Below are positions 26,389 through 34,651 of a stretch of DNA of 64,000 nucleotides, piece after piece (positions within the stretch are counted from its first letter, which is position 1; every line of letters starts with the position of its first letter). The DNA lies in contig DBGEOK010000004.1 in the NCBI GenBank assembly GCA_048370855.1, forward strand, positions 56,840 through 120,839. The letters run 5' to 3'. Both the position numbers and the translations under genes were made by a program. Origin of the DNA: Limiplasma sp048370855 (lineage in GTDB: Bacteria > Bacillota > Clostridia > Christensenellales > Aristaeellaceae). The notes under the pieces are model-generated. The model ran no database searches and was not told where the DNA came from. It was given only the letters and a program-made list of their open reading frames with translations.

Positions 26389-27801
26389 ATGGATTTTGGC
26401 GTAACCATTTCGCGGGGCGCGGTCCCCTGGCAGATTTTTCAGCAGGATCAAAGCGGCGCGGCTTGCATTCGCCTGTCCGGTAAATACCGCCTGGCCCGGC
26501 TGTCGCAGGAATTGCCCCTGCGCTTTGAGCGCGTGCCTCACGCCAGAGTGTCGGTGAAGGCGCGCGTGGCCTTGGAGGACACGGGCGAGTCGGTTGTGCC
26601 GTGGATGGATTGCTCGGTGCTGGACGACGAGAACTGGGAGGTTGAATTTCCGCAGGTCCCGGCGGGCGGGCTCTACCGCGTCGAAACCTACATGGATTAC
26701 GATGGTTGGGACGGCCTTTCGTGCACGCGCGGCGACATGGTTCATCACATCGGCGTGGGCGACGTGTTTGTGATCGCGGGACAGAGCAACGCCGCGGGCC
26801 GGGCCAAAAACCCCGTGGGCGACGAGCCGGAGCTGGGCGTGCATATGCTGCGCCCAAGCGGCTTGTGGGACCTGGCCACGCACCCCCTGGGCGAAACGAC
26901 GGGCGCGGTGCATGTGGGGCACTTTGAAAACCATAACCCGGGCCACAGCCCATGGCTGCATTTTGCCAAACGCCTGAGGCGCGAGCTGGGGTATCCGATC
27001 GGGCTTGTGCCGTGCGCCTATGGCGGCGCGCCATTGCGCTGGTGGAACCCTGAGGAAAACGGCGCGCTGCTGACCAATATGCTTGAAATGCTGGCGGATT
27101 ACAGCCTGAACCCCAAAGCCGTGCTGTGGTACCAGGGCGAGGCGGAGGGATACGAAAACAGCGCCTCCACCTACCTGAGCCGCTTCGCCGCCTTTGTGCG
27201 CCATACGCGCGAGGCGCTGAACCAGCCGGAGCTGCCCTTCCTCACCGTCCAGCTCAACCGCTGCCTGGAAAACCCAAGCGCGGAGCTGGACCGTCAATGG
27301 GGCCTGGTGCGCGAGGCGCAGCGCCAGGCCTGGCACTCTCTTGCGCATATAACGCTGGTGCCGGCCGCGGACGTCGCCCTCTACGACTTTATTCACAACG
27401 CGTCTGAGGGCAACCTGGTCATCGGCGAGCGCTGCGCCCGCGCCGCGCTCGCGGAATGCTATGGCCGCCATGTTGATTGGATGGCCCCGGAGCCGGAGGT
27501 CGTTACGCAGACGGCTCCAAACAAGGTGCTTGTGCGTTTCAGCCGCATTCGCAATTGGCTGAATCCCTTCGGCGTGCCGGCGGCGCGCCTGCCCTTTGAG
27601 GCTGAGGACGCGGACGGGCTTGCGTCCCCCGTCGCCTATGAAACGGGCAGAGACAGCCTTTCCATTACGTTTGAGCGCGCATTGGGGGCCGGCGCGCGCC
27701 TTCACGGCGCATGGCGCATGGACCCTGGCGCGGCCATCCCAAGCGACTGCATGCGCATGCCGATGCTCTCGTTTTACGGCGTTCCCATCCTGCGGGACTG
27801 A
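26389..27801 (+). CDS. Sialate O-acetylesterase-like SGNH hydrolase
   Basis: Carbohydrate acetylesterase family (SASA domain) that removes O-acetyl groups from sialic acids or other sugars. The 470-residue protein starts at the ATG after GAAAGGGG; longer frames upstream overlap the previous gene. The nucleophile Ser 133 is in VIAGQSNAAGR, and the Asp-His pair is probably D333 and H336 in YDFIHNASEG. An N-terminal beta-rich part of about 110 residues precedes the catalytic domain. No signal peptide is seen. It lies between two glycosidase-like genes, which suggests it unmasks an acetylated oligosaccharide inside the cell. Confidence 0.85.
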   Translation: MDFGVTISRGAVPWQIFQQDQSGAACIRLSGKYRLARLSQELPLRFERVPHARVSVKARVALEDTGESVVPWMDCSVLDDENWEVEFPQVPAGGLYRVETYMDYDGWDGLSCTRGDMVHHIGVGDVFVIAGQSNAAGRAKNPVGDEPELGVHMLRPSGLWDLATHPLGETTGAVHVGHFENHNPGHSPWLHFAKRLRRELGYPIGLVPCAYGGAPLRWWNPEENGALLTNMLEMLADYSLNPKAVLWYQGEAEGYENSASTYLSRFAAFVRHTREALNQPELPFLTVQLNRCLENPSAELDRQWGLVREAQRQAWHSLAHITLVPAADVALYDFIHNASEGNLVIGERCARAALAECYGRHVDWMAPEPEVVTQTAPNKVLVRFSRIRNWLNPFGVPAARLPFEAEDADGLASPVAYETGRDSLSITFERALGAGARLHGAWRMDPGAAIPSDCMRMPMLSFYGVPILRD

Positions 27802-27845
27802 CCGTTCCTCGAAGGGCCAATCTGGGTTAGGAGTACCGCCATCAT

Positions 27846-29888
27846 ATGAGTTACGATTCTTTTCGCTATGTGTTCCGCTTCTGCTGCGACCCCGGGTTTA
27901 ACGACGCGGAGGAAATTCCCTCGCTGCTCCGCTATGTGGACGAGGCGCTGATTGACGACGTCGCCGTGTTTGCCAACGTGGAGGAGCTCAATACCGGCCA
28001 CATGAGCTACGAGGAGCAGGACGCCTACCTCGCCATGATGCGCACGCTTCAAGCGCTGCTGGCCCAGAAAGGCGTAAGCATGTCCGTCAACCAGTGGCAC
28101 AGCGTCATGCACGCGGACCTGGGCAAGGCCCTCCGCCCGGATCAGGACTTCCGGCTGATGGTGGACGTTGCGGGAAACGAGGCGAAGCTCTGCGTCTGCC
28201 CGCTATGCGAGGCATGGCAGCGCTACATTGCCGGCTTATACGCCCGCTACGCGGCCTTGGAGCCCTCCATCCTGTGGGTGGAGGACGATTTCCGGCTGCA
28301 CAACCATGATCCGCTGACATGGGGCGGCTGCTTCTGCGAGGAGCATATGCGCCTGTACAGCGAACGCGCCGGCAAGCCGCTTACCCGCGAGGAATTTTTA
28401 GAGGGGGTGCTTCAGCCCGGCACGCCCCATCCCTACCGCAAAATCTGGCTGGATGTAAGCCGGGATACCCTGCTTTCCGCCGCCCGGGCCATTGGCGAAG
28501 CGGTTCGCGGCGTCTCCCGGCAGGCACAGGTGGGCCTGATGAGCTCCGTGCCGCAGGTTCACGCCGCCGAGGGCCGGGACTGGCACGCGCTGCTGTACGC
28601 GCTGGCCGGCGGGCGTCCGCCCGTAGACCGCGTGCACCTGCCCGGCTATCAGGAAAGCGCGCCCTCGCAGTATCTGCATGGCTTCAACATGGTTTCCATG
28701 CTGACGGCGGCAATGCTGCCGCCCGGCTGCGAAATCTATCCGGAGCTGGAGAACTTCCCCTTTTCTCTGTTTTCCAAATCGCGCGCCTTCACGCGCTTTC
28801 AGCTTTTAAGCGCCCTGCCGCTGAACCTCCGGGGCATGACCATCGACCTGTACGACCTGAACGGCAACGGGATCGTCTGGGAGGACGGGTATCAGGATAT
28901 GCTGCGCCAAACCAAGCCGTATCTGAACGCCGTGATGCGGACCGGCGCGTTCCACGGCGCGCGGGAGGGCGTGCGCGTGCTGTACAATCCGCGCTCGGCT
29001 TACACGCTCCACACGCGCCGGGGCAAGGCCATGGAGGAGCTCTACCCGCAGGAGGCCTTCTTCGCCGGGCTGCTGCCGGCCCTCGGCGTGCCCTACGCCT
29101 ATACCGATCAAATCGACATGCGCGGCGAGATCGTGGCGGTTTCCGGACAGGCGCTGCGCAACTGGAACAAGGACGAGCTGGAAAGCCTGTTTCGCCATAA
29201 CACGGTTTTGTTGAACGGGGACGCCGCCTACACGCTTTGGGATATGGGCTTGGGCAGCCTGGCGGGGATTTCCCGCGCGCGTTGGATCACGCAAAACAGC
29301 GGGGATGTCGCCTATGAGCAGGTGGTCAACGGCCGTGCCTATTGCGGCCGAAACAACGCGCGCGCCTCCGCCATGATTTTATGCTGCGACCTGCTGGACG
29401 TCGCCTATGCCGAGGACGCTTCCGTATGCGAGTACACCGCCCTGTTTAATTCCTTTCGCCGCCGCGTCGCGCACGGACAGGCCGTCGTCAACGGGCGGGC
29501 GCTAATTTATCCCTTCGGAGGCTTTGAAAATCCCGCCAGCGTTCCGCCAATGCTTTTCAACAGCGTGCGCCAGGCGGTGCTTCAAGACATGCTTGCGCTG
29601 GCGGGTGCCGCCTTCCCGATGGTGCGGGGCGCGCCGTACCTGGAGCCATACTGCTTTACCCTGGACGGCGAGCGGTACCTCTACCTTGTCAACGGCGCTA
29701 CCGACGGCGTGGAGGCCATACGTCTTGCCCTTCCGGGCGCGCTGCCGGCCGCCTGGGCGGAGGCCTGGCCGTCCGCCGGACCCGCGGCTCCGCTTGCGGT
29801 CGCATGGGCGGAGGAGCCCGGAGGGATGCGCGCGGAGATGGGCGTACCCGCCATGGAAGCCGTTCTCCTGCGCCTGCCCGTTCGCTAA
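27846..29888 (+). CDS. Unrecognised 680-residue protein, glycoside-hydrolase-like
   Basis: I do not recognise the family. The first 340 residues alternate beta strands and helices as in a TIM barrel. They carry two acidic segments of the sort seen in clan GH-A: WVEDDFRLHN (E146) and YPELENFPF (E300/E302). A Cys-rich pair (CVCPLC, GGCFCEEH) lies before and after the first of these. The second half resembles the glutamine-amidotransferase-like and beta-sandwich parts of GH42-type enzymes. It sits between acetylesterase and sialidase-fold genes, with AGGAG as ribosome site. It lacks a signal peptide. A cytoplasmic glycosidase is the best guess. Confidence 0.6.
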   Translation: MSYDSFRYVFRFCCDPGFNDAEEIPSLLRYVDEALIDDVAVFANVEELNTGHMSYEEQDAYLAMMRTLQALLAQKGVSMSVNQWHSVMHADLGKALRPDQDFRLMVDVAGNEAKLCVCPLCEAWQRYIAGLYARYAALEPSILWVEDDFRLHNHDPLTWGGCFCEEHMRLYSERAGKPLTREEFLEGVLQPGTPHPYRKIWLDVSRDTLLSAARAIGEAVRGVSRQAQVGLMSSVPQVHAAEGRDWHALLYALAGGRPPVDRVHLPGYQESAPSQYLHGFNMVSMLTAAMLPPGCEIYPELENFPFSLFSKSRAFTRFQLLSALPLNLRGMTIDLYDLNGNGIVWEDGYQDMLRQTKPYLNAVMRTGAFHGAREGVRVLYNPRSAYTLHTRRGKAMEELYPQEAFFAGLLPALGVPYAYTDQIDMRGEIVAVSGQALRNWNKDELESLFRHNTVLLNGDAAYTLWDMGLGSLAGISRARWITQNSGDVAYEQVVNGRAYCGRNNARASAMILCCDLLDVAYAEDASVCEYTALFNSFRRRVAHGQAVVNGRALIYPFGGFENPASVPPMLFNSVRQAVLQDMLALAGAAFPMVRGAPYLEPYCFTLDGERYLYLVNGATDGVEAIRLALPGALPAAWAEAWPSAGPAAPLAVAWAEEPGGMRAEMGVPAMEAVLLRLPVR

Positions 29889-29928
29889 GGCGGGCGTTCA
29901 TCATCGGATTCAGGAAGGAGAAACAGCG

Positions 29929-30972
29929 ATGCGAGCGGAAATTATCAAGCGCGACTGGGTGGTGGAATGGTTTGACGAGCGGCAGTGCTACCATATGCCC
30001 AGCCTGACGCTGGCCGGCAACGGCAATCTGCTGGCCGTATGGAACGGCGGCTTTTTGCAATGGAACGGAGATCCGATGGGACGGGACGCGAAGGATTGGG
30101 TGTCGGTGCTTACGCCCGGCGCAAAAAAATGGTCCAACCCCGAGGCCGTGGGCTGCGATATACGGTACTGCTGCCATGACCCCGTTTTCATCCAAAACAA
30201 AAAAGGGGAGATCTTCCTGCTGTACGCCAAGTTTCTTGACACGGAGGTGAACTACTCTACCTGGTGCAACGGCCGCGACGAGCTGTGGACGCGCAGAACC
30301 AGGGATGGAGGACGGACCTGGGAACCCGCCCGGCCCGCCGGCATTCAAAGCGGGCATGCCTCTAACGACAGCGTGCTGCTCCCGGACGGCAGCATCGTGC
30401 TGGCCTCCACCAGCAGCGAGCTGCCGGGCAAGTATTTTGGAGCGGTTCGCATGTACCTGTCGCATGACGACGGGGAAACATGGGAAAAAGGCCCGCTCCT
30501 TTCGGCGGACGACGGCTGCCTGATCCGCGAGCCGGCGCTTTGCCTGCGTCCGGGCGGCGTGCTCCGCCTGTTTACGCGCACCTGCCCGGGCGATACCGGG
30601 TGGGGCGCCGGCGTGCGGTCGCTGGTTTCCTATACGGCGGAAAGCCTCGACGGCGGGCATACGTGGACGCGGCCCGTTCCTACCTCCATCGTTAACAACG
30701 AATCCAAAATCGACGTTTTGAGCTGGGACGATCGGACGATCCTTATGGCGTATAACGACACGCCCGTGGCGGATTGGCACGAGCGCAGCCCGCTCACGCT
30801 GGCCTGCTCCATGGACGAGGGAAAAACCTGGACGAACCTGGCGGAGCTGGCCCCCGCGCCGGGCAACAAGTGCCAGCCCGCCATGTGCAAGGATCAGGAC
30901 GGCCTCCTGCATGTGATCTATATGCACCGCCATACCGCCATCGAGCATCTTGTGCTCCGCCTGACGGACTGA
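29929..30972 (+). CDS. Sialidase-family (BNR/Asp-box) protein, 347 residues
   Basis: Six-bladed propeller protein of the BNR/sialidase family. The start follows GGAAGGAG. Four Asp boxes are seen: RDGGRTW at residue 125, SHDDGETW at 178, SLDGGHTW at 239 and SMDEGKTW at 294. This spacing fits blades of about 55-60 residues. It has no signal peptide and is much shorter than the other sialidase-fold protein of the cluster, so it is a catalytic-domain-only form. Sialidases, 2-keto-3-deoxynononic acid hydrolases and trans-acting lyases share this fold; activity is not settled by sequence. Confidence 0.82.
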   Translation: MRAEIIKRDWVVEWFDERQCYHMPSLTLAGNGNLLAVWNGGFLQWNGDPMGRDAKDWVSVLTPGAKKWSNPEAVGCDIRYCCHDPVFIQNKKGEIFLLYAKFLDTEVNYSTWCNGRDELWTRRTRDGGRTWEPARPAGIQSGHASNDSVLLPDGSIVLASTSSELPGKYFGAVRMYLSHDDGETWEKGPLLSADDGCLIREPALCLRPGGVLRLFTRTCPGDTGWGAGVRSLVSYTAESLDGGHTWTRPVPTSIVNNESKIDVLSWDDRTILMAYNDTPVADWHERSPLTLACSMDEGKTWTNLAELAPAPGNKCQPAMCKDQDGLLHVIYMHRHTAIEHLVLRLTD

Positions 30973-31041
30973 ATCGGAGCCGCTTGCAAGCGGGCGGCGA
31001 CGGTTTCCGTCCTGAGCGCGAAAGTGAGTAAGGAGGACGCA

Positions 31042-32754
31042 ATGGCCGCCTATGAGTTTTTTCTAACCTCCACGCTGGAGAAGGTTTTCCCAGCCCGCAG
31101 ACCCAGGCCCCTCCCGCAGGGCGCGGGCATATCCGCGTGGCGTGGCGCGCGCGCCGCGGTTCAGCTAGTCTATACCGCTCGTTCCCACGCGCCGGGCATG
31201 CCCGTCCAGCGCTTTTCCATCGAGATCGCCGGAGCGCCCGTCGCCGCGTCGTTGCGCGGCGTGGAGCTGATTCCGTCAGATTTCCCATGCTATGAAAACT
31301 CGGACGAGCATTATATCACAAAGGAACCCGGCCTTTTCCCGGACCTGCTTCGCGCGCTTCCGGAGGCGTTCGTAACGCCGCTGCCCCGGCAATACCGAAG
31401 CGTATGGCTGAGCTGGGAGATCCCGGACGACGCCGCGCCCGGCGTATATTCCATAACCGTTACGGCGCGCGCCTGCGCGCGGGAGACGCTGCCCACGGGC
31501 AGCGATTATGAAAACCCCGACGCCCCCGGGCAGGTATACAGCAACACCTTCCGGCTGCTGATCGGCCGCGCGCGCCTGCCGGCGCAAACGCTGATTCATA
31601 CGGAATGGCTCCATACCGACTGTCTGGCAGAATACTATGGCGTGGAGCCCTTCAGCGAGGCGTATTGGCGCACGACGGATGCCTTTGTCCGTTCCGCGTG
31701 CCGGGAGCACGGCGTGAATATGCTGCTGACGCCCGTATTCACCCCGCCGCTCGATACCGCCGTCAACGCCGAGCGAACGACCATCCAGCTCGTTGATATC
31801 CGCCGCGAGGGAACAAGCTATGGCTTTGGCTTTGATAAGCTGGCGCGCTGGGCCGCGATGTGCAAACGCTGCGGCGTGGAGTACCTGGAAATGCCGCACC
31901 TCTTTACCCAATGGGGCGCGCGGGCCACGCCCAAGATCATCGTTGAACAGGGCGGCATGCGCGCGCGCGTCTTCGGCTGGGATGTGCCCGCGGACAGTCC
32001 CGCGTACCGGGCGTTTCTGGAAAGCTTCCTGCCGGCGCTCCGCGCCGCGCTTGCCCGCTTGGGCTATGACGACGCCCATGTATACTATCATATTTCCGAC
32101 GAACCCTCCCGGGACAGCCTGGCCGCCTACCGAACCGCGAGGGGGCAGGTTGCGGACCTGCTGGATGGCTGCCGCGTGATCGACGCGATAAGCGACTTTG
32201 CTTTTTACCAAGAGGGCCTGGTCGCTACGCCCATATGCGCCAGCGATCAGCTTCAGCCGTTTTTAGACGCTCGACCGCCGGAGCTGTGGACTTACTATTG
32301 CTGCGCCCAGGGCGATCAGGTTCCCAACCGGTTCTTTGCCATGGAAAGCGCGCGCAACCGCATCATGGGCGTTCTGCTGTACCTGTATAACCTCGAGGGC
32401 TTTCTTCACTGGGGCTATAACTTTTATCACGCGAAATTTTCCCTCTGCCCGTTGGACCCCTATCGCGTGACCCATGGAGACTATGGCTTTCCTTCCGGCG
32501 ACCCTTTCCTGGTCTACCCCGGCCCGGATGGCGCGCCCCTATCCTCTATCCGCGCGGAGGTTCAGGACGACGCTTTGCTTGACCTGCGCGCCCTTCGCCT
32601 TTTGGAGCGGCTTGCCGGGCGTTCCTTCGTGGAGGCGCTCGTGTATGAGGACACGTCGATGCGCCCCATGACGTTCCATAATTACCCTGCAAACGCGGAC
32701 TATCTGCTTGCGCTGAGGGAGAAGGTAGCGGCAGAAATTGAAAAGCGGCAGTAA
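31042..32754 (+). CDS. GH123-like glycosidase (DUF4091 domain)
   Basis: Related to family GH123 beta-N-acetylgalactosaminidases, which use the substrate acetamido group and an adjacent Asp-Glu pair. Here YYHISDEPS gives D353-E354. The start is the ATG after AAGGAGGACGC; a GTG 18 bases earlier is possible but lacks a site. The 570-residue protein has an N-terminal beta-sandwich of about 170 residues, a TIM barrel, and a C-terminal DUF4091 segment (FLVYPGPDGAPLSSIRAE). No signal peptide is visible, so it should cleave imported saccharide. It is the last gene of the run. Confidence 0.8.
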   Translation: MAAYEFFLTSTLEKVFPARRPRPLPQGAGISAWRGARAAVQLVYTARSHAPGMPVQRFSIEIAGAPVAASLRGVELIPSDFPCYENSDEHYITKEPGLFPDLLRALPEAFVTPLPRQYRSVWLSWEIPDDAAPGVYSITVTARACARETLPTGSDYENPDAPGQVYSNTFRLLIGRARLPAQTLIHTEWLHTDCLAEYYGVEPFSEAYWRTTDAFVRSACREHGVNMLLTPVFTPPLDTAVNAERTTIQLVDIRREGTSYGFGFDKLARWAAMCKRCGVEYLEMPHLFTQWGARATPKIIVEQGGMRARVFGWDVPADSPAYRAFLESFLPALRAALARLGYDDAHVYYHISDEPSRDSLAAYRTARGQVADLLDGCRVIDAISDFAFYQEGLVATPICASDQLQPFLDARPPELWTYYCCAQGDQVPNRFFAMESARNRIMGVLLYLYNLEGFLHWGYNFYHAKFSLCPLDPYRVTHGDYGFPSGDPFLVYPGPDGAPLSSIRAEVQDDALLDLRALRLLERLAGRSFVEALVYEDTSMRPMTFHNYPANADYLLALREKVAAEIEKRQ

Positions 32755-32931
32755 GGCCGCGACGGGGAGGGGACGTTGGGAGGCTCCGCATCCCAAACCC
32801 GCCGCCTAAGGGCTTTGCCCTTAGGAATCCCTATTGGGGCCGCGTCACAGGCGGAACGCAGCGAGCTTTTTTTACTGAAAAGGCGGGAACGCATTCGTTC
32901 CCGCCTCTATCCAACCTTTTCCCTGTTTGTG
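32755..32931. other. Intergenic repeat-like spacer
   Basis: Holds a 9-bp perfect hairpin, CCTAAGGGC/GCCCTTAGG with a 3-base loop (32805-32825), then the terminator at 32877. Hairpins of this kind are often dispersed intergenic repeats in Clostridia; a genome search would show. Confidence 0.4.
32877..32906. terminator. Bidirectional terminator
   Basis: GGCGGGAACG/CGTTCCCGCC, 10-bp perfect stem with a 4-base loop. On the minus strand it is followed by TTTTC; in the plus direction by a looser T-containing stretch. It separates the glycosidase run from the converging dUTPase gene. Confidence 0.65.
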
Positions 32932-33300
32932 TCAAGCTTTCAGTCCCGTCTCATAGCCATGCTTCTGGCTTAATCCATCCTGCCGCATGTGGTTTTCCTT
33001 GTTTTTGCCGGCATAGACGCGGTACAGATCGTCCGCGGTCATGCCGGCCTCCAGGCACATGCTGACAAAGAAATGCAGAATATCGCTCAGCTCCTCGTGG
33101 ATGTTGGCCTTGCTCAGCTCATGAGGATTTTTCCACCACTTGAAATTGACCTCCTCCAAAAGCTCCGCCAGCTCGGACAGCATCGCCAGCGTCTGCTTTT
33201 GTATCCATTGCTCCATGGGGATGTTCTCCAGGCCGCGCTCCCGCTTCAGCTTGTCCTGGAAGCCCCGCTGAAGCTCAAAAATCCTTTCCAGCTTATCCAC
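32932..33300 (-). CDS. Dimeric dUTP diphosphatase (dUTPase-2 family)
   Basis: All-alpha NTP pyrophosphatase that hydrolyses dUTP to dUMP, keeping uracil out of DNA. The 122 residues contain the metal-binding E-x-x-E pattern LSELAELLEE, the second metal site EELSDILHFFVSM and the typical tail YAGKNKENHMRQDG. It overlaps the peptidase gene before it by 8 bases and is the last gene of this minus-strand run. It is shorter than the phage-type enzymes of the family, around 160 residues. Confidence 0.85.
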   Translation of the reverse strand: MDKLERIFELQRGFQDKLKRERGLENIPMEQWIQKQTLAMLSELAELLEEVNFKWWKNPHELSKANIHEELSDILHFFVSMCLEAGMTADDLYRVYAGKNKENHMRQDGLSQKHGYETGLKA

Positions 33301-34552
33301 GGGGACCTCCTCCGATCAGCTCCAGGTATTTCTGCGCGTCCTTGCCAACGATGGCCGCGCTCGGCGAAGCGCTCAGCACGGTATCGGCGATGCGCATGAC
33401 ATCCTCCATCGTTACCGCGTCTATTTTTCTCAGCGTTTCTTCCGGGTCGCGCATCCTGTTGAGCAGCAGCATGCCGCGGCCGATGGACTGCATCCGTCCG
33501 CTCGAGCTTTCCAGCCCAAGCACATAGCCGCCCCTGAGCTGTGCCTTCGCGCTTTGAAACTCCTTTTCCGTCAACCCCTTATCCAGCAGCAGCTTGATCT
33601 GCTCCTGCGTTTCGCGGATGACGGTTTCACCGTTCTCCGGCGTCGTTCCGGCATACAGGTTGAACACGCCGATATCCGCGTAGGAACTGGAATAGGTATA
33701 CACGCTGTACGCCATGCCCAGCTCCTCGCGGATGCGCTGGAACAGCCGGCTGCTCATGCCGCCGCCGAGCGCGTTGTTAAACACGGACAGCGCGTACAGA
33801 TCCTCGCTGTCCGCGGGAACGCCCGGGAAGCCCATGCAGATGTGAAGCTGCTCGGTATCCTTCGCGCGCGCCTTGCGCCCGCTTTCAAACCGCTGCGGCT
33901 GCGTGGGGGCTTCCTTTCCCCGCTTGTTGGGAAAGTCGTCAAAATACCGCTCCACCAGCTTCAAAAAATCGTCCCAATCATAGTTGCCGGCAATGGCGAG
34001 CACCATGTTCTGGGGCACGTAATGCACGCGCCAGTAGGCGATCATGTCCTCGCGGGTATACCCGCGAAGGCGCTCGTTCGTACCTAAAATCGGGAAGCGG
34101 AGCGAGCCGGAATACTGCGCGTCGCACAGGAGCTCATGGACCAGATCCTCCGGCGTATCCTCCACCATTGCGATTTCTTCCAGCACAACGCCGCGTTCCT
34201 TGTTTAGCTCCTTCTCATCAAATACCGGCCTCAGGGCAAGGTCGGCCAGAATATCCACAGCCAGAGGCAGGTCCTCATCGATCACCTTGGCATAGTAGCA
34301 GGTGCATTCCTTGCTGGTAAAAGCGTTCAGTTGCCCGCCGACCATATCCATTTCCTCGGCAATTTCGCGCGCGGTACGCGTTTTGGTCCCTTTAAAAACC
34401 ATATGCTCGATGAAATGGGAGAGGCCGTTCTCCTCGGCCCTCTCGTTGGCGCTGCCCACCTTCACCCATACGCCCGCCGTACAGCTTCTTACATGCGTCA
34501 GGCGTTCTCCAACCACGCGCAGGCCATTGGGCAATGTGATTTCGTCAAACAT
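33293..34552 (-). CDS. M16-family zinc metallopeptidase
   Basis: Pitrilysin-type processing peptidase, YmxG/MlpA-like branch found next to pnp in many Bacillota. The inverted zinc motif is HFIEH near residue 48, followed about 75 residues later by the third ligand in ERGVVLEEIAM. The C-terminal inactive half includes the usual R-Y pair region (MSSRLFQRIREELGMAYSVY). The start at 34552 follows AAAGGAAAG; the frame is open 10 codons upstream. 419 residues is normal. The pnp-M16 neighbourhood is conserved. Confidence 0.92.
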   Translation of the reverse strand: MFDEITLPNGLRVVGERLTHVRSCTAGVWVKVGSANERAEENGLSHFIEHMVFKGTKTRTAREIAEEMDMVGGQLNAFTSKECTCYYAKVIDEDLPLAVDILADLALRPVFDEKELNKERGVVLEEIAMVEDTPEDLVHELLCDAQYSGSLRFPILGTNERLRGYTREDMIAYWRVHYVPQNMVLAIAGNYDWDDFLKLVERYFDDFPNKRGKEAPTQPQRFESGRKARAKDTEQLHICMGFPGVPADSEDLYALSVFNNALGGGMSSRLFQRIREELGMAYSVYTYSSSYADIGVFNLYAGTTPENGETVIRETQEQIKLLLDKGLTEKEFQSAKAQLRGGYVLGLESSSGRMQSIGRGMLLLNRMRDPEETLRKIDAVTMEDVMRIADTVLSASPSAAIVGKDAQKYLELIGGGPRG

Positions 34553-34580
34553 GCCATCTTTCCTTTCTGCGGTCAAACGC

Positions 34581-34630
34581 AAAGCCGCCCATTGCGAGGT
34601 CGTGGTCGGCCTCGCAATCGGCGGCTTTTT
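34581..34630 (-). terminator. Terminator-like hairpin after pnp
   Basis: AAGCCGCC..ATTGCGAGG pairs with CCTCGCAAT..GGCGGCTT over a 10-base loop. T-runs are present on both sides, so it can act in either direction. It may reduce read-through from pnp to the peptidase gene. Confidence 0.6.
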
Positions 34631-34651
34631 CGTTCAGTTCATTCCGGCAGG

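Noticed and set aside
26287..27705. Minus-strand open frame opposite the acetylesterase-like gene
   Set aside because: Antisense shadow; the plus-strand frame has Ser-Asp-His motifs.
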